Shown here in pieces: positions 8,132 to 18,052 of a stretch of DNA of 64,000 bases (within the stretch, counting starts at the first letter, position 1; each line of letters opens with the position of its first letter). The DNA lies in NCBI GenBank assembly GCA_018401965.1, contig JAGYJU010000020.1, positions 124,001-188,000 on the forward strand, written 5' to 3'. This stretch comes from Roseicyclus sp. Lineage in GTDB: Bacteria > Pseudomonadota > Alphaproteobacteria > Rhodobacterales > Rhodobacteraceae. Both the position numbers and the translations under genes were made by a program. The notes below the pieces were generated by a model. That model saw only the letters and a program-made list of their open reading frames with translations. It searched no databases and was not told the DNA's origin.

Positions 8132-8719
8132 GTGCAACTATTTGCCAAAACAGCCCCTTCGTCACGCGCGTTTTTAGCGCTCGGCGCAAATCTTTCGATA
8201 CTTGGGTATGACCCGAAAGATACAGTGCCGCGTGCGATCGACATGTTGACAGAGCGCACCGGCGCGCGGGTGCAGGCCAGTCGGTTGTACCGGACACCGG
8301 CGTTTCCGCCCGGTTCCGGGCCGGATTTCGTGAACGCCGCCGCAGCCCTCGACTGGACGGGATCGCCCGAGGATCTCTTGGCGATCCTGCATGGGATAGA
8401 GACGGATTTCGGCCGCACCCGCAGCACCCGCTGGGAGGCGCGCAAGATGGATCTGGACCTGATCGCCCTTGGCGACCGGGTTTTGCCCGATGCCGCCACG
8501 CAACAGGCCTGGGCGGACCTGACCCCTGAACGCGCGGCGGTCGAAACGCCCACGCAGTTGATCTTGCCACATCCCAGGATGGCCGAACGCAGCTTCGTGC
8601 TGGTGCCCTTGGCCGAGATCGCGCCGGATTGGCGGCATCCGCTGACCGGCGACAGCGTGGCCGAGATGCTGGCCGCACGGCCCGGGGCGGAACGCGCCGA
8701 GATTTGGCCGATATCCTGA
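8132..8719 (+). CDS. folK: 2-amino-4-hydroxy-6-hydroxymethyldihydropteridine pyrophosphokinase (HPPK)
   Basis: HPPK transfers pyrophosphate from ATP to the pterin precursor of folate. The 195-residue product contains AFLALGANL at the N-terminus, RLYRTPAFPPGSGPDFVNAA, the ATP/Mg-binding stretch TRWEARKMDLDLIALGD and LPHPRMAERSFVLVPLAEIAP, all diagnostic. The start is uncertain: GTG 8132 gives the longest sensible protein but its SD spacing is poor. rpoZ follows downstream. Confidence 0.93.
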   Translation: MQLFAKTAPSSRAFLALGANLSILGYDPKDTVPRAIDMLTERTGARVQASRLYRTPAFPPGSGPDFVNAAAALDWTGSPEDLLAILHGIETDFGRTRSTRWEARKMDLDLIALGDRVLPDAATQQAWADLTPERAAVETPTQLILPHPRMAERSFVLVPLAEIAPDWRHPLTGDSVAEMLAARPGAERAEIWPIS

Positions 8720-8809
8720 GGCGCGCGGCTTCGGGCTTGTCATTCCGGGCATCCGGGGATAATGGAGGCCTTTGAATTTCTCCCGACCAGCATCTGGAGG
8801 TGCCACCGC

Positions 8810-9163
8810 ATGGCCCGCGTCACCGTTGAAGATTGCGTCGACAAGGTTCCGAACCGGTTCGAACTTGTCATGCTCGCCGCCCACCGGGCCCGCGAAATCG
8901 CCGCTGGCGGACAGCTGACCATCGACCGCGACAATGACAAGAATCCTGTCGTTGCCCTGCGTGAAATCGCCGAGGAAACGCAAGGTGCCGACGATCTGCG
9001 CGAACGCCTGATCGAAAGCTTGCAGACCCAGATCGAGGTCGACGAGCCCGAAGAAGACGCGATGGCGCTGTTGCAGGGTGTCGAGGCAGATCGCCCGGCG
9101 CGCGACGACATGAACGAAGAGCAGATGCTGCGCGCGTTGATGGAAGCACAAGGCCAACGGTAA
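8810..9163 (+). CDS. rpoZ: RNA polymerase omega subunit
   Basis: Omega assists folding and assembly of beta-prime in RNA polymerase. The 117-residue protein starts [19 protein letters not shown], followed by [14 protein letters not shown], both diagnostic, and has the long acidic C-terminal tail usual in alphaproteobacteria. ATG 8810 is preceded by CTGGAGG. It lies directly upstream of the ppGpp synthetase/hydrolase, a conserved order in many proteobacteria. Confidence 0.97.
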   Translation: MARVTVEDCVDKVPNRFELVMLAAHRAREIAAGGQLTIDRDNDKNPVVALREIAEETQGADDLRERLIESLQTQIEVDEPEEDAMALLQGVEADRPARDDMNEEQMLRALMEAQGQR

Positions 9164-9196
9164 CACCGCCGTGGACACAGGCAGGCTAAGACCCGA

Positions 9197-11320
9197 ATGA
9201 TCGACGCCGACGACCTGCTGTCCCTTGTTCGCAACTACAATCCGAAAACCAACGAGGCGCTCCTGCGGGGCGCCTATGCCTATGCGCAACGCATGCACCA
9301 GGGGCAGACCCGCCATTCCGGCGAGCCGTATTTCACGCATCCCGTCGCGGTCGCCGCGATCCTGACCGAACAGCGGCTGGACGACGCCACCATCGCAACC
9401 GCGCTGCTGCATGACACGATCGAAGACACCAAGGGCACCTATACCGAGATCGCGAGCCTGTTCGGCGCCGATGTCGCGGAATTGGTCGATGGGGTCACCA
9501 AGCTGACCAACCTAGAACTGTCCAGCCGCGAGGCGAAACAGGCGGAAAATTTCCGCAAGCTGCTGATGGCCATGTCCAAGGATCTTCGGGTGATCTTGGT
9601 GAAACTGGCCGACCGGCTGCACAACATGCGCACCATCCGCCACATGGTGCCGGAAAAGCAGGCCAAGAAAGCCCATGAAACCATGGATATCTTTGCGCCG
9701 CTCGCCGGTCGCATGGGGATGCAATGGATGCGCGAGGAACTCGAGGACCTGAGTTTCCGGGTGCTCAACCCCGAGGCGCGCACCTCGATCATGCGCCGCT
9801 TCGTGACCCTGCAAAAGGAAACCGGCGATGTCATCCCGCGCATCACCGAGGATATCGAGGCGGTGCTCGACAAGCACGGGCTGAAGGCCGATGTGTTCGG
9901 TCGCGCCAAGAAACCGTTTTCGATCTGGCGCAAGATGCAGGAAAAGGACCTGGCCTTTTCGCGCCTGTCCGACATCTACGGCTTTCGGGTTCTGACCGGC
10001 ACGGAAGATGACTGTTACCGCATCCTGGGCGCGATCCACCAACGCTGGCGCGCGGTGCCGGGGCGGTTCAAGGATTACATCAGCCAACCGAAATCGAACG
10101 GCTACCGGTCGATCCACACCACCGTGTCGGGCCGCGACGGCAAACGCGTCGAGGTGCAGATCCGCACCCGCCAGATGCATGACGTGGCCGAAAGCGGCGT
10201 GGCGGCGCATTGGTCCTACCGCGACGGGGTGCGGGTGCAGAACCCCTTTGCGGTCGATCCGGCGAAATGGCTGGAAAGCCTGACGGAACGGTTCGAAAAC
10301 GCCGAAGATCACGACGAATTTCTCGAACACGTCAAGCTCGAGATGTATTCGGACCAGGTGTTCTGCTTCACCCCAAAGGGCGATGTGATCCAGTTGCCCA
10401 AGGGTGCGACGCCGATCGATTTCGCCTATTCGATCCATACCCGCATCGGCCATTCCTGTGTCGGCGCCAAGGTGGACGGCTTGCGCGTACCGCTGTGGAC
10501 GCGGCTCAAGAACGGCCAATCCATCGAGATCATCACCGCCGAAGGCCAGACGCCGCAAGCGACCTGGATCGACATCGTCGTGACCGGTCGCGCCAAGGCG
10601 GCGATCCGGCGGATGCTGCGCGAAGAAGACCGCGAACGCTACATAAAGCTGGGCCGCGAACTGGCCCGCGTCGCCTTTGAACAGGTCGGCAAGAAAGCCA
10701 CCGACAAGGCGTTGAACACCGCGGCGCGTGCCATCGGCCTGAAAGACGGCGATGACATGCTGGCCCGGATCGGATCGGCCGAGATTTCGGCGCGCTCCAT
10801 CGTGGCCCGGATCTATCCCGAACTGGCCAGCAAGACCGCCGACAGCGAGGTCGAGGCGGTGCGCGCGGTCATCGGCCTGCCGCCGGGGGCCGAGATTCGC
10901 CGGGCACAATGCTGCCAACCGGTGCCGGGCGAACGGATCGTGGGCATCACCTATGCCGGGCGCGGCCCCATCGTGCATGCCATCGATTGCGGCGCGCTGG
11001 CCGCCTTCGATGCGACCCCCGAACGCTGGATCGACCTGCACTGGACCGATGGCCGCCACGCCCCGGTGCATAACGTGACCATCGATGTCACGCTATCGAA
11101 CCAGAACGGCGCCCTTGGGCGGATATGCACATTGATCGGCGAACAGAACGCCAATATCTCGGACCTGCATTTCATTGATCGGAAACCGGATTTTTTCCGG
11201 CTCCTGATCGATGTGGATGTGCGCAACGCGGAACATCTGCACGCGGTGATGATGGCGGTCGAACTTGACAGCGATGTCGCCAGCCTGCACCGGTTTCGTG
11301 ATCTCGACCGCCGTCCCTGA
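9197..11320 (+). CDS. Bifunctional (p)ppGpp synthetase/hydrolase (RelA/SpoT homologue)
   Basis: 707 residues, the usual length of the single Rsh enzyme in alphaproteobacteria, which makes and degrades the stringent-response alarmone. The N-terminal HD hydrolase has HSGEPYFTHPVAVA and LLHDTIEDT. The synthetase domain has KPFSIWRKMQEKD, SDIYGFRVL and SQPKSNGYRSIHTTV. The TGS domain (CFTPKGDVIQLPKGATPIDFAY) and a C-terminal ACT domain (NQNGALGRICTLIGEQNANI) follow. Both catalytic halves look intact, so the enzyme is probably bifunctional. It sits 33 bases after rpoZ. Confidence 0.97.
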   Translation: MIDADDLLSLVRNYNPKTNEALLRGAYAYAQRMHQGQTRHSGEPYFTHPVAVAAILTEQRLDDATIATALLHDTIEDTKGTYTEIASLFGADVAELVDGVTKLTNLELSSREAKQAENFRKLLMAMSKDLRVILVKLADRLHNMRTIRHMVPEKQAKKAHETMDIFAPLAGRMGMQWMREELEDLSFRVLNPEARTSIMRRFVTLQKETGDVIPRITEDIEAVLDKHGLKADVFGRAKKPFSIWRKMQEKDLAFSRLSDIYGFRVLTGTEDDCYRILGAIHQRWRAVPGRFKDYISQPKSNGYRSIHTTVSGRDGKRVEVQIRTRQMHDVAESGVAAHWSYRDGVRVQNPFAVDPAKWLESLTERFENAEDHDEFLEHVKLEMYSDQVFCFTPKGDVIQLPKGATPIDFAYSIHTRIGHSCVGAKVDGLRVPLWTRLKNGQSIEIITAEGQTPQATWIDIVVTGRAKAAIRRMLREEDRERYIKLGRELARVAFEQVGKKATDKALNTAARAIGLKDGDDMLARIGSAEISARSIVARIYPELASKTADSEVEAVRAVIGLPPGAEIRRAQCCQPVPGERIVGITYAGRGPIVHAIDCGALAAFDATPERWIDLHWTDGRHAPVHNVTIDVTLSNQNGALGRICTLIGEQNANISDLHFIDRKPDFFRLLIDVDVRNAEHLHAVMMAVELDSDVASLHRFRDLDRRP

Positions 11321-11398
11321 CGGGGGGCCGGGGGCGCAAATGATGCCGTGGCTTGACCCTTGGGGGGCCAAGCCGACAGGACGGAAAAGGCCAGACAG

Positions 11399-12040
11399 GT
11401 GTTCAAGCGCCGCGACGCCAGATCGACCCTTCGCATCGTTGCCGAAGTCTTTTGGCCGCGGGGCGGATGGCTGCGCGCCGCCCATTACGTCAAGCACCGC
11501 ATGCGCCGGCTGCCCGGCACCCCCGAACAGATCGCGCGCGGGGTGTTCGCGGGGGTGTTCGCCTCCTTCACGCCGTTTTTCGGGATGCATTTCATCGTGG
11601 CCGCGATCCTGGCCAAGGTGATGCGGGGATCGATCCTTGCCGCGCTGCTGGGCACCTTCTTCGGCAACCCGCTGACCTATGTGCCCATCGCCTATATCGC
11701 GCTGCAAACCGGGCATTGGATGCTGGGCACCAGCATGCGCGGCACGCTCGATGATTCGATGTTTTCGAAATTCGGGGCGGCGGCGGGCGATCTGTGGCAC
11801 AATGTGCTGGCCATCTTCACGCCCGAACGCGCCCATTGGACGGAATTGGCGCGATTCTACGAAGATGTGTTTTTCCCCTGGATGATCGGGGCCATCGTGC
11901 CCGGCATCATCTTTGGCGGCATCTGCTATTACCTGAGCGTGCCGGTGATCCACGCCTATCAGAAACGGCGATCGGCCAGATTGCGAAAGAAGATGGAAAA
12001 GCTGCGCGCACAGGCTGGCGCAGCGGCGGCAAAACGCTAG
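11399..12040 (+). CDS. DUF2062 domain membrane protein
   Basis: 213 residues starting FKRRDARSTLRIVAEVFWPRGGW, then GTPEQIARGVFAGVFASFTP and ALLGTFFGNPLTYVPIAYI, the DUF2062 signature, with two to three membrane helices and a basic C-terminal tail. GTG 11399 is chosen because homologues start at this point. Function unknown. It lies between the Rsh gene and pdxJ, a position often kept in Rhodobacterales. Confidence 0.85.
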   Translation: MFKRRDARSTLRIVAEVFWPRGGWLRAAHYVKHRMRRLPGTPEQIARGVFAGVFASFTPFFGMHFIVAAILAKVMRGSILAALLGTFFGNPLTYVPIAYIALQTGHWMLGTSMRGTLDDSMFSKFGAAAGDLWHNVLAIFTPERAHWTELARFYEDVFFPWMIGAIVPGIIFGGICYYLSVPVIHAYQKRRSARLRKKMEKLRAQAGAAAAKR

Positions 12041-12073
12041 GCTCTGACCAGCACAGGCAGGGGGACAACCGCC

Positions 12074-12829
12074 ATGACACCCATGACAGACCGCTTGCGC
12101 CTCGGCGTGAACATCGACCACGTGGCCACGTTGCGCAATGCGCGCGGCGGGGCGCTGCCCGACCCGGTGCGCGCGGCCGCCATGGCCGAAGCGGCGGGTG
12201 CCGATGGCATCACCGCCCATCTGCGCGAAGACCGCCGCCATATCCGCGACGCCGATGTCGGCGCGATCCTGGCCGCGATCACCGTGCCGCTGAACTTCGA
12301 GATGGCCGCGACCGACGAAATGGCGGCGATCGCCCTGGCACACAGGCCGCATGCCGCCTGCATCGTGCCCGAACGCCGCGAGGAACGCACCACCGAAGGC
12401 GGGTTGGAGGTGGCGGGCGACCAGAACCGGCTGGCCCATTACATCGCCCCCCTGCGCGACGCCGGCATCCGCGTGTCGCTCTTCATCGCCGCCGACCCGG
12501 CCCAGATCGACGCCGCCCACCGCATCGGCGCGCCGGTGATCGAATTGCACACGGGCGCCTATTGCGACCACCACGCCGAGGGAAATTTCGCCGCCCGCGA
12601 TGCGGAACTGGCCCGCCTGGTCGCCGGCGCCAAACGCGCCGCCGACCTCGGCCTCGAGGTGCATATGGGCCACGGCCTGTGCTATGACACGGTCGGCCCT
12701 GTCGCGGCCCTGCCCGAAGTCGCGGAACTCAACATCGGGCATTTCCTGATCGGCGAGGCGGTCTTCGTCGGTTTGCCCGCCGCCATCGCACGGATGCGCG
12801 CGGCCATGGATGCCGCACGCACGGCATGA
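12074..12829 (+). CDS. pdxJ: Pyridoxine 5'-phosphate synthase
   Basis: PdxJ condenses 1-deoxyxylulose 5-phosphate with 3-amino-2-oxopropyl phosphate in vitamin B6 synthesis. The 251-residue product contains [19 protein letters not shown] at the N-terminus, [14 protein letters not shown], the catalytic-glutamate stretch [25 protein letters not shown] and [17 protein letters not shown]. Two in-frame ATGs (12074, 12083) are possible starts. acpS follows 19 bases downstream, the classic pdxJ-acpS pair. Confidence 0.97.
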   Translation: MTPMTDRLRLGVNIDHVATLRNARGGALPDPVRAAAMAEAAGADGITAHLREDRRHIRDADVGAILAAITVPLNFEMAATDEMAAIALAHRPHAACIVPERREERTTEGGLEVAGDQNRLAHYIAPLRDAGIRVSLFIAADPAQIDAAHRIGAPVIELHTGAYCDHHAEGNFAARDAELARLVAGAKRAADLGLEVHMGHGLCYDTVGPVAALPEVAELNIGHFLIGEAVFVGLPAAIARMRAAMDAARTA

Positions 12830-12848
12830 TCGCGGCGGGGCGGCACCC

Positions 12849-13302
12849 ATGATCCTCGGCATCGGCACGGACCTGGCGAATATCGAGCGTATCAAGGCGG
12901 CGCTCGATCAGGTTCGGTGACCGGTTCCGCCGGCGCGTCTTTACCGAAACCGAACAGCGCCGCGCCGAACGGATGAACGACCCGGCGGCGGTCTATGCCA
13001 AGCGCTGGGCCGCGAAAGAGGCCTGTTCGAAGGCGCTCGGCACCGGGCTGCGGATGGGAATCGCCTGGAAGGACATGGCCGTGTCGAACCTGCCATCCGG
13101 GCAACCGGTGATGCAGGTGACGGGCTGGGCCAAGGAACGGCTCGACCAGATGACCCCCAAAGGCTACACGGCGGTGATCCATGTCAGCCTGACAGACGAC
13201 CACCCCTGGGCACAGGCCCATGTGGTGATCGAGGCCCTGCCAAGCGCCGAAGAGGCGCTGCGCCCCGGCACGGCAAGCCCGCCACCCCGAACCCTGAGCT
13301 GA
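12849..13302 (+). pseudogene. acpS: Holo-[acyl-carrier-protein] synthase, one-base frameshift
   Basis: AcpS attaches phosphopantetheine to acyl carrier protein and is essential. The frame from ATG 12849 reads [20 protein letters not shown] and then meets a TGA after one extra G at 12911-12912. Dropping that G continues as [19 protein letters not shown], then [17 protein letters not shown] to 13302, a complete AcpS of about 150 residues. The metal-binding D8 (GTDL) and E (KEACSKAL) are present. Since the gene is indispensable and otherwise perfect, a sequence error is more likely than a real mutation. Confidence 0.88.
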
Positions 13303-13340
13303 TGGCCCGGTTAACCCCGCATCAAGGTTAACGCGCGCCC

Positions 13341-13362
13341 CTTCATCTTCCCGTAAATACGC
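13341..13362 (-). repeat. Dispersed intergenic motif, copy 2
   Basis: Minus-strand copy of GCGTATTT..GGAAGATGAAG, between the acpS stop and lepB. A pair of GGTTAAC heptamers (13309-13315 and 13326-13332) lies just before it. Confidence 0.6.
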
Positions 13363-13495
13363 CTGCGAACCGCGGTCACAGGCCCGGACGGTGGGGCGAG
13401 GGCCTGCCGCAAGGCGCCTGTGCTTTCTTGACTTGGGCGCGGGGCTGGCCCACACCCGCGCCTGACGCGAACCACGCAAGAAGGCAGGGCAAACC

Positions 13496-14281
13496 ATGGC
13501 GGCAGCGGCCAAATCCGACGGCATCTGGGAAACGGTAAAGACCGTCGCCTATGCCCTGTTGATCGCGGGCGTGTTCCGCACGCTGTTCTTTCAACCGTTC
13601 TGGATCCCGTCCGGATCGATGAAGGACACGTTGCTGATCGGGGATTTCCTCTTCGTCAACAAGATGGCCTATGGCTATTCGCAACATTCCTGCCCCTTCT
13701 CGATGTGTCCTTTCGAGGGCCGGATTTTCGGCAGCGAACCCGAACTGGGCGATGTCGTGGTGTTTCGCCACCCGACCGAAGGCACCGATTTCATCAAGCG
13801 GGTGATCGGCCTGCCCGGTGACCGGGTACAGGTGATCGAGGGCGTGCTGCACCTGAACGGCGCACCGGTGGGCATGACGCCGCAACCCGCCTTCGAAGAG
13901 CTGTATGAACCGCAAGGCCCGCAACGCCAGCCGCCGCGCTGTTCCAATGCGCCTGTGGGCGCGGGTGGCATCTGCGAAAAGGAACGGTTCACCGAAACTT
14001 TGCCCAATGGCGTCAGCCATTCGATCCTGAACATCGCCGACGGCGGCCGCGCCGACAACACGCCCGAATTCACCGTGCCCGACGGCCATATCTTCGTGAT
14101 GGGCGACAACCGCGACAATTCGGTTGATTCGCGCTTTCCCCAATCGGTGGGCGGTGTCGGCTTCGTGCCGATGGAAAACATCATCGGACGCGCCGACCGC
14201 ATCATGTTTTCATCCGCCGGTGCGCGGATGGTCTATTTCTGGACCTGGCGGGCGGATCGGTTTTTCCGGGCGGTCGAGTGA
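13496..14281 (+). CDS. lepB: Signal peptidase I
   Basis: Leader peptidase cleaves signal peptides at the periplasmic face of the inner membrane. The 261-residue protein has one N-terminal membrane helix (residues 14-33). The catalytic Ser-Lys pair is S41 in [13 protein letters not shown] and K101 in [16 protein letters not shown]. The C-terminal [11 protein letters not shown] box is also present. Translation start ATG 13496. The stop overlaps the rnc start (GTGA), so lepB-rnc are coupled, as in many proteobacteria. Confidence 0.97.
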   Translation: MAAAAKSDGIWETVKTVAYALLIAGVFRTLFFQPFWIPSGSMKDTLLIGDFLFVNKMAYGYSQHSCPFSMCPFEGRIFGSEPELGDVVVFRHPTEGTDFIKRVIGLPGDRVQVIEGVLHLNGAPVGMTPQPAFEELYEPQGPQRQPPRCSNAPVGAGGICEKERFTETLPNGVSHSILNIADGGRADNTPEFTVPDGHIFVMGDNRDNSVDSRFPQSVGGVGFVPMENIIGRADRIMFSSAGARMVYFWTWRADRFFRAVE

Positions 14282-14961
14282 AGCTGTCGCGTGAAATCAC
14301 CGAGTTCTGCACGAGGCTGGGCCATGACTTTGCCGAGCCGGAGCTGATCACCCGCGCCCTGACCCATTCGTCGCTGTCCTCAAGCACCCGGCCCGACAAC
14401 CAGCGGCTGGAATTCCTGGGCGACCGTGTCCTGGGCCTGGTAATGGCCGAGGCGGTGCTGCGGCAGGACGGCGAGGCCCGGGAAGGCCAGCTTGCGCCCC
14501 GATTCAACGCGCTGGTGCGCAAGGAAACCTGTGCCGATGTGGCACGCGCGATCGATCTTGGATCGGTGCTGCGGCTTGGCAAATCGGAAATGTCGACCGG
14601 CGGGCGGCGCAAGACCGCGCTCCTGGGCGACGCGATGGAAGCGGTGATCGCGGCGGTCTACATGGATGGCGGCTTTGACGCGGCGCGCGCGGTGATCCTG
14701 CGGCTTTGGGGCGACCGGGTGGCCGGTGTGGCCGATGACGCCCGCGACGCCAAGACGGCGCTGCAGGAATGGGCGCAAGGGCGCGGAATGGCCCCGCCGA
14801 TCTACACCGAGATCGGCCGCAGCGGCCCCGATCACGCGCCGGTGTTCCGGGTGGAGGCGCGGCTGGCCGATGGCACGGCCGTGGAGGCCGAGGGGCGCGT
14901 CAAGCGCCAGGCCGAACAGGCCGCCGCCCGCGCCTTGCTGGACCAGGTCGCCAAACCCTGA
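14278..14961 (+). CDS. rnc: Ribonuclease III
   Basis: RNase III cuts double-stranded RNA in rRNA and mRNA processing. The 227 residues hold the signature [18 protein letters not shown] (E45 and D49), the second acidic pair in [18 protein letters not shown], and a C-terminal dsRNA-binding domain from about residue 155 ([13 protein letters not shown], then [16 protein letters not shown]). The start is a GTG overlapping the lepB stop. Confidence 0.97.
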   Translation: MKLSREITEFCTRLGHDFAEPELITRALTHSSLSSSTRPDNQRLEFLGDRVLGLVMAEAVLRQDGEAREGQLAPRFNALVRKETCADVARAIDLGSVLRLGKSEMSTGGRRKTALLGDAMEAVIAAVYMDGGFDAARAVILRLWGDRVAGVADDARDAKTALQEWAQGRGMAPPIYTEIGRSGPDHAPVFRVEARLADGTAVEAEGRVKRQAEQAAARALLDQVAKP

Positions 14962-15024
14962 GAGCTGGGTTTCGCCGCCGCTGGCGGCGACCCGCGAGGG
15001 ACGCTGTCCCCCCGCACCCCCCTG

Positions 15025-15046
15025 GCGTATTTATGGAAAGGTGAAG
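15025..15046 (+). repeat. Dispersed intergenic motif, copy 3
   Basis: GCGTATTT, TAT-like spacer, GGAAAGGTGAAG (two mismatches to the other copies). It lies between the convergent ends of rnc and argC. Confidence 0.5.
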
Positions 15047-15059
15047 GGGGTGGTGCGGG

Positions 15060-15974
15060 TCAGAGGCCGGTCGCCTCGTCCAGCCCAAGCAGGATGTTGA
15101 GCGATTGCACCGCCGCCCCCGACGCGCCCTTGCCGAGGTTGTCGAGCACCGCGACCAGGACCGTCGCACCGGTACCCGGGTCGCCATCGACGGTCAGTTC
15201 CATCTTGTTGGTGTTGTTCAGGCGCTGCGGATCGATCCGGTCGCCCAGCTCGGCGCGGTCCAGGACCTGCACGAACCGCTGACCGGCGTAATGGGCGCGC
15301 AGCGCGTCAAGCGCCATGCCCGGCCCACCCGGGGGCAGGTGCAGCGGGATCTGCACGATCATGCCCTGGGCGAAATGGCCCACCTGCGGCACGAAGATCG
15401 GTTTGCGGGCCAGGCCGCCGCGCATGACGATTTCGGGCAGATGCTTGTGATGCTGGCCTGTCGCATAGACGAAACCGCCCGTAATCGCACCGGTTTCGAA
15501 CTCGGCGATCATCGCCTTGCCGCCCCCGGAATAGCCCGAGACCGCGTTGATCGTGACCGGGTGATCGGGCGCGATGACACCCGCATCGACCAGTGGCTTG
15601 ATCAGCGCGATGGCACCGCTGGAATAGCAGCCGGGGTTGGACACGTATTTCGCAGCAGCGATCCGTGCCCGGGCTCCGGCATCGAGTTCGGGAAAGCCGA
15701 ATTCCCAATTGGGGTCGGTCCGATGCGCGGTCGAGGCGTCGATGACGCGGCAGGGCAGATGCGCCAGATCCGGCGCGATGTCATGCACCGCCGCATCGGG
15801 CAGGCACAGGATCGCGACATCGGACTCGGCAAAGGCGCCAAGCCGGGCCAGGCGGGATTTGCGGTGTTCCTCGGGCAGGGAAATCAGCGTGATGTCGGCA
15901 CGCGCGTCAAGGCGGGCGCGGATTTGCAGCCCGGTCGTGCCGATTTCGCCGTCGATGAACACCTTTGCCGTCAT
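15060..15974 (-). CDS. argC: N-acetyl-gamma-glutamyl-phosphate reductase
   Basis: ArgC reduces N-acetylglutamyl phosphate to the semialdehyde in arginine synthesis. The 304-residue length and KVFIDGEIGTTGLQIRARL start are typical of the short (type 2) branch. The catalytic cysteine is C116 in KYVSNPGCYSSGAIA; VSGYSGGGKAMI and the NTNKMELTVDG stretch are also present. Transcribed against era, with 149 bases between. Confidence 0.96.
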   Translation of the reverse strand: MTAKVFIDGEIGTTGLQIRARLDARADITLISLPEEHRKSRLARLGAFAESDVAILCLPDAAVHDIAPDLAHLPCRVIDASTAHRTDPNWEFGFPELDAGARARIAAAKYVSNPGCYSSGAIALIKPLVDAGVIAPDHPVTINAVSGYSGGGKAMIAEFETGAITGGFVYATGQHHKHLPEIVMRGGLARKPIFVPQVGHFAQGMIVQIPLHLPPGGPGMALDALRAHYAGQRFVQVLDRAELGDRIDPQRLNNTNKMELTVDGDPGTGATVLVAVLDNLGKGASGAAVQSLNILLGLDEATGL

Positions 15975-16123
15975 GGCCGTTTCTCCTGTCTTCGTGGGGC
16001 CACATACTGCCGATGGGGCATCGCGCGCAACTCCGCTCTGCAGGGCGGGGGAGCTGTTGCTGTGGCAATGGGGGCCGGGATCGGCTATGCCCCCGGATCA
16101 AACATGCCCCAAGGATAGACCAG

Positions 16124-17029
16124 ATGACCACCCGCGCCGGTTTCACAGCCCTGATCGGAGAGCCCAATGCGGGCAAATCCACGCTTTTGAACCGGATGGT
16201 GGGGGCAAAAGTGTCGATCGTCACCCACAAGGTGCAGACCACCCGCGCGCGCATTCGCGGGGTCACCATGGCGGGCGACAGCCAGATCATTTTCGTCGAC
16301 ACGCCCGGCCTGTTCAAACCCAAGCGCCGCCTCGACCGCGCGATGGTGGCCGCCGCCTGGGGCGGGGCCGCCGATGCCGATGTGATCGTGTTGTTGATCG
16401 AGGCGCATCGCGGCAAGACCGACGGGGTGACGGCGATTCTCGAGGCCTTGGCGGACAAGACCGTGGGGCGGCGCGTGGTGCTGGCGATCAACAAGATCGA
16501 CCGGGTCGAGGCGCAGACGCTGTTGAAGCTGACCGAGGACATGAACGCGGCCTTTGGCTTTGAAAAGACCTTCATGATCTCGGCCGAAAAGGGCTATGGC
16601 GTCGAGGATCTGCGTGATTGGCTGGCGGGGGCCATGCCCGAGGGGCCATGGCTTTACCCCGAGGACCAGATCGCCGATCTGCCGATGCGGATGATCGCTG
16701 CGGAAATGACGCGCGAAAAGCTGACACTGCGGCTGCACGAGGAATTGCCCTACCAGCTGACGGTGGAAACCGAACGCTGGGAAGAGCGCAAGGATGGGTC
16801 GGCCCGGATCGACCAGATCGTCTATGTCGCGCGCGATGGCCACAAGGGCATCTTGCTGGGCAAGGGCGGCGAGACGATCAAGGCCGTGGGCAAGGCCGCC
16901 CGCGAAGAGCTGGAAGAATTCCTCGGCCGCCGCGTGCACCTGTTCCTGCAGGTCAAGGTGCGGCCCAACTGGCTGGACGAAGCGGAACGCTATTCGGAAA
17001 TGGGGCTGGATTTCCGCGATGGGAATTGA
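16124..17029 (+). CDS. era: GTPase Era
   Basis: Era binds 16S rRNA and aids 30S assembly. The 301 residues carry G1 GEPNAGKSTLLN, the G3 motif DTPGLF, G4 NKID and the C-terminal KH domain with GHKGILLGKGGETIKAVG. ATG 16124 gives the canonical start TTRAGFTALIGEPNAGKS. It precedes a DUF1491 gene and recO, an order conserved in Rhodobacterales. Confidence 0.97.
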   Translation: MTTRAGFTALIGEPNAGKSTLLNRMVGAKVSIVTHKVQTTRARIRGVTMAGDSQIIFVDTPGLFKPKRRLDRAMVAAAWGGAADADVIVLLIEAHRGKTDGVTAILEALADKTVGRRVVLAINKIDRVEAQTLLKLTEDMNAAFGFEKTFMISAEKGYGVEDLRDWLAGAMPEGPWLYPEDQIADLPMRMIAAEMTREKLTLRLHEELPYQLTVETERWEERKDGSARIDQIVYVARDGHKGILLGKGGETIKAVGKAAREELEEFLGRRVHLFLQVKVRPNWLDEAERYSEMGLDFRDGN

Positions 17030-17035
17030 CCGGCC

Positions 17036-17365
17036 ATGGTGCGGCTGACCGCCGAATTCTGGGTGCAGGCCTATCTGGCGCGGCTCCGGCTGGCCGATAT
17101 TCCGGCCTTTGTCGTCGCCCGCGGCGATGCAACGGCGGGGGCGGTCCTGATCAAGTGCAACACGCTCGACGGGCAGGCGGTGGCGATGCAACGGCGCAGC
17201 GACCTGGTGACCGGCGCACGGGTCTGGATGGAGCTTGCCGCCGGACCTGAGGCCGAGGTGGACGCGGCGATTGCGCGGCAACGCGGTTTCGACCCGGATC
17301 TGTGGGTGATCGAGGTGGAAGACCGCGCGGGGCGGCATTTGCTGGATGAGCCCGGGCTGGCCTGA
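17036..17365 (+). CDS. DUF1491 family protein
   Basis: 109 residues (RLTAEFWVQAYLARL, then GAVLIKCNTLDGQA, DPDLWVIEVEDRAGRHLLDE). This matches DUF1491, a small alphaproteobacterial family of unknown function that usually sits between era and recO. Six bases separate it from era, so it is probably in the same transcript. Confidence 0.88.
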   Translation: MVRLTAEFWVQAYLARLRLADIPAFVVARGDATAGAVLIKCNTLDGQAVAMQRRSDLVTGARVWMELAAGPEAEVDAAIARQRGFDPDLWVIEVEDRAGRHLLDEPGLA

Positions 17366-17370
17366 CGGGC

Positions 17371-17988
17371 CTAGCGGTTGGCGTAGTGGCCGATGGAAAC
17401 CATCATCACGCCGCCAAGCAGGAACAGCAGCAACATGCCCGCCACGCTGAGCGCGACCGTGCCGCTGCCGGTCACGACCGGATCAAGATAGGTGTGGGGA
17501 TAGGCGCCATCCTGGGCGCCACGGGCAAAGACATAGGCCGTATAGATCGATGGCCAGAGCGCGAACATCGGCAGATCGGCGAAATCGAGCCGCCGTTTCG
17601 GGGCATGCACCAGCCACCAGATCGTCAACAGCACGGGCGCAAGGCTGTTCAGGGCATGATCGGCCCAAAAGCCCAGGCCCACCAGTGGCACGGGGTCGCC
17701 TGGGGCCAGGTGATGCGCCGTCGCGGCCAGGATCATGGCCAAGGTCAGGGCGGCGAGCCATGGTTCAGACACCCCAGCCCGCAGGGGGCGCGACACGATC
17801 GCAAGGCTGATCACCACAAGGACCTGGGTCAGAACGGTGAATGACCGCGCGGCGTCCCACAGGGTGGCCGCAAACGGTTCACCGCCGATCGCGTCGAGAT
17901 GGGCGAGCTGCATGGCAAGCCCGGTCGCGAACAAGATCGCGATCAACAGGGCGGTGCGGCGCGCGGAACGGGTCAGGTTCGGGAACAT
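17371..17988 (-). CDS. Pr6Pr family membrane protein
   Basis: 205 residues with about six membrane helices. The polytopic pattern with [37 protein letters not shown] and [13 protein letters not shown] matches the Pr6Pr family, for which no biochemical role is established. I chose ATG 17988 ([12 protein letters not shown]); the open frame upstream runs through the promoter side of recO. The gene interrupts the usual era-DUF1491-recO order in opposite orientation. Confidence 0.8.
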   Translation of the reverse strand: MFPNLTRSARRTALLIAILFATGLAMQLAHLDAIGGEPFAATLWDAARSFTVLTQVLVVISLAIVSRPLRAGVSEPWLAALTLAMILAATAHHLAPGDPVPLVGLGFWADHALNSLAPVLLTIWWLVHAPKRRLDFADLPMFALWPSIYTAYVFARGAQDGAYPHTYLDPVVTGSGTVALSVAGMLLLFLLGGVMMVSIGHYANR

Positions 17989-18052
17989 GGGCAAAGCCTG
18001 CCATGTGGCCTGCCAATGGACAAGCAGGGGTTGGGCCGCATATCCCAATGGG

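Noticed and set aside
11093..12895. 600-codon minus-strand open frame across DUF2062 and pdxJ
   Set aside because: Antisense shadow of clear genes, low-complexity translation.
13309..13332. Two GGTTAAC sites before lepB as a CtrA box
   Set aside because: The TTAA half-sites are 13 bases apart, not the seven of the CtrA consensus.
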